A stretch of DNA of 6,459 bases from a bacterium. Lineage in GTDB: Bacteria; Desulfobacterota; Binatia; UBA12015. The stretch covers positions 1-6,459 of the forward strand of contig JAPOLW010000219.1 in assembly GCA_029976905.1 (NCBI GenBank), read 5' to 3'. Under the pieces are notes generated by a model that saw nothing but the letters and a program-made list of their open reading frames with translations, did no database searches and had not been told where the DNA came from. Position numbers and translations under genes: made by a program. Shown in pieces: positions 5,532 through 6,459 of the stretch (positions are counted from its first letter, which is position 1; every line of letters begins with the position of its first letter).

Positions 5532-6348
5532 GTCGACGGGGCTGGGACGGTATTGCGTGTGGGGCTCCGTCGCTCGCGAGATCTCCGTCTCCCGGGCGCA
5601 CTGGAGGCGAGAGTCGTGGTGCGATGGGCTCCCAGGAGAAGCGATCGTGGAGGATGCGCACGAGCATCGGAAGCGGTGTGCGCATGAAGCGCAAGGCGCT
5701 CGGCCCGCTGCCTCGCGCGGCCATGAGGGTGGCGCCCAGGGATTTCCACTGGATCGGGCGCGTTGCGGATTCCCACAGGAGGCGCAGGAAGAGTCCAGGG
5801 TGCACATAGCGCTTCCCGACGGCGTAATCGGGATAGCGACCGATCTTCGGATCCTCTTCGAGAGCCAGCCGGGCGGTGAGGGTGGCGACGTCGAGTCCAC
5901 ACTGCAGCAGGAAGTCGAGATAGCCAGGAAACCGGGGATTGATCTCGACGATCCGGTATCGCCCGTCGCGCGGGTCGCGCTTGAACTCGACCTCGGCGGG
6001 GCCCCGCCATCGCCAATACTCGAAGAAGGGGCGGGCGAGTTCGATCAGGTCCGGCCTTGCCGTGCTGATACCGACGGCGGTACATCCTCCGGTGCGTGGC
6101 CACTGAAGGACCTTCTGCATCGTGAAGGCGGACCGCAAACGCGCATCGGGCCCATAGAGGACCACGAGCGTATGCATCGCCTCCGGGCCGCCGGGGACGT
6201 AGTCCTGGATCAGGGGGGCTCCGAACGTGGCCTCGGTCTCCTGGTAGGCCCGTTCGAGTTCGGGGCGGCTGCGTGCGTACCGGACCCCCTCGGCCCCTCC
6301 GCGGCTCGATGCCGGCTTGACGACGAAGGTCACATCGGCACCCGGGGG
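5500..6348 (-). CDS. ATP-grasp ligase, N-terminal part missing
   Basis: An ATP-grasp enzyme would activate a carboxylate as acyl phosphate and couple it to an amine or similar nucleophile; the substrate is unknown. Numbering from the GTG at 6333, ATP-binding Lys6 lies in VVKP, followed by a Gly-rich loop (SSRGGAEG, 9-16) and the hinge IQDYVPGG (42-49). The metal site is AEVEFKRD (113-120) plus EINPRFPGYLDF (130-141), with E130, N132 and R134. The usual N-terminal domain and the first ATP-binding lysine, over 100 residues, are absent. GTG 6333 is not a credible native start because it falls within the strand leading into VVKP. Recognisable sequence stops near 6345, where a palindromic element begins. 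The frame stays open to the window edge, so this is either a gene interrupted in frame or a truncated remnant. The last 40 or so residues (from about 237) are Pro/Arg/Ala-rich, and the tail overlaps the GST remnant by 32 bp. Confidence 0.82.
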   Translation of the reverse strand, partial: PPGADVTFVVKPASSRGGAEGVRYARSRPELERAYQETEATFGAPLIQDYVPGGPEAMHTLVVLYGPDARLRSAFTMQKVLQWPRTGGCTAVGISTARPDLIELARPFFEYWRWRGPAEVEFKRDPRDGRYRIVEINPRFPGYLDFLLQCGLDVATLTARLALEEDPKIGRYPDYAVGKRYVHPGLFLRLLWESATRPIQWKSLGATLMAARGSGPSALRFMRTPLPMLVRILHDRFSWEPIAPRLSPPVRPGDGDLASDGAPHAIPSQPRRLSAEHRPQRH

Positions 6349-6349
6349 G

Positions 6350-6424
6350 TTTAGAGATAATTTCTGGCCGTCGGCCTGGCGGCGGCTTCGGCCGCCGCCG
6401 ACGTTGGCCAGTTTTGTTTCTAAA
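6350..6424. repeat. 75-bp palindromic element with TTTAGA/TCTAAA ends (MITE-like or terminator)
   Basis: The outer ends are TTTAGA (6350-6355) and TCTAAA (6419-6424), and the middle arms are CTGGCC (6364-6369) and GGCCAG (6406-6411). The core is a perfect 9-bp stem GGCGGCGGC/GCCGCCGCC (6378-6386 and 6391-6399) closed by a C-TTCG-G tetraloop. The two 19-20 base arms are about three-quarters identical when one is inverted. AT-rich arms around a GC-rich core stand out from the surrounding DNA. On the + strand the core is followed by a T-rich run (6412-6429), so it could work as an intrinsic terminator. It sits at the point where ATP-grasp similarity ends. Confidence 0.65.
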
Positions 6425-6435
6425 TTTTTCGGGGT

Positions 6436-6455
6436 CGATCCCCTCGCGGGGATCG
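6436..6455. repeat. Second perfect hairpin at the window edge
   Basis: CGATCCCC (6436-6443) and GGGGATCG (6448-6455) form a perfect 8-bp stem with a TCGC tetraloop. It begins 12 bases after the palindromic element and ends 4 bases before the end of the window. No T-run is visible; what lies beyond cannot be seen. Confidence 0.55.
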
Positions 6456-6459
6456 GGGC

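Noticed and set aside
4432..6354. 640-codon open frame on the + strand
   Set aside because: It crosses the monooxygenase 5' end, the GST remnant and the ATP-grasp gene in antisense, and is Arg/Gly/Ala-rich without any recognisable domain.
1..6459. CRISPR array, tRNA, rRNA or transposase
   Set aside because: No regularly spaced direct repeats, no tRNA cloverleaf or rRNA core sequence, and no recombinase or transposase motif was seen on either strand.

Overview
High-GC bacterial DNA (roughly two-thirds G+C by eye). Two genes appear to start with TTG, and a textbook sigma-54 promoter is present. The gene families (fold-3 alpha/beta hydrolase, EstB-like serine hydrolase, Baeyer-Villiger-type monooxygenase, this type of GST) are typical of accessory catabolic gene content in Proteobacteria, Myxococcota or Binatota-like soil and marine bacteria. 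That taxonomic guess is inference only; there is no marker gene.

Left part (1-2412, + strand): the 3' end of an alpha/beta hydrolase, then a complete lipoprotein-like serine hydrolase of the beta-lactamase/EstB family. A gene-free stretch of about 340 bp follows. It carries a GC-rich hairpin and a -24/-12 sigma-54 promoter that drives a small two-helix, cysteine-containing membrane protein of unknown function.

Middle (2413-4574): two hairpins separate the small protein gene from a Nudix hydrolase (COG4119-like, + strand). That gene converges, with only 22 bp between stops, on a flavin-dependent monooxygenase of Baeyer-Villiger type (- strand). The monooxygenase starts at a TTG behind a strong ribosome binding site.

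Right part (4575-6459): after a 350 bp gene-free stretch comes a decayed glutathione S-transferase. Its N- and C-terminal family motifs are present, but the middle of the protein is deleted and the C-terminal piece sits in another frame. It converges on and overlaps the tail of an ATP-grasp ligase gene (- strand). The ligase loses its N-terminal half exactly where a 75 bp palindromic element with TTTAGA/TCTAAA ends and a GC-rich TTCG-loop core appears, followed by a second perfect hairpin at the window edge.

Functionally, a Baeyer-Villiger monooxygenase (ketone to ester) near two esterase-type hydrolases would fit ketone or ester catabolism, but they are not in one operon. I see no clear novel multi-gene system. 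The most notable items are the palindromic element in the ATP-grasp gene, the decaying GST, and the sigma-54-driven small membrane protein.
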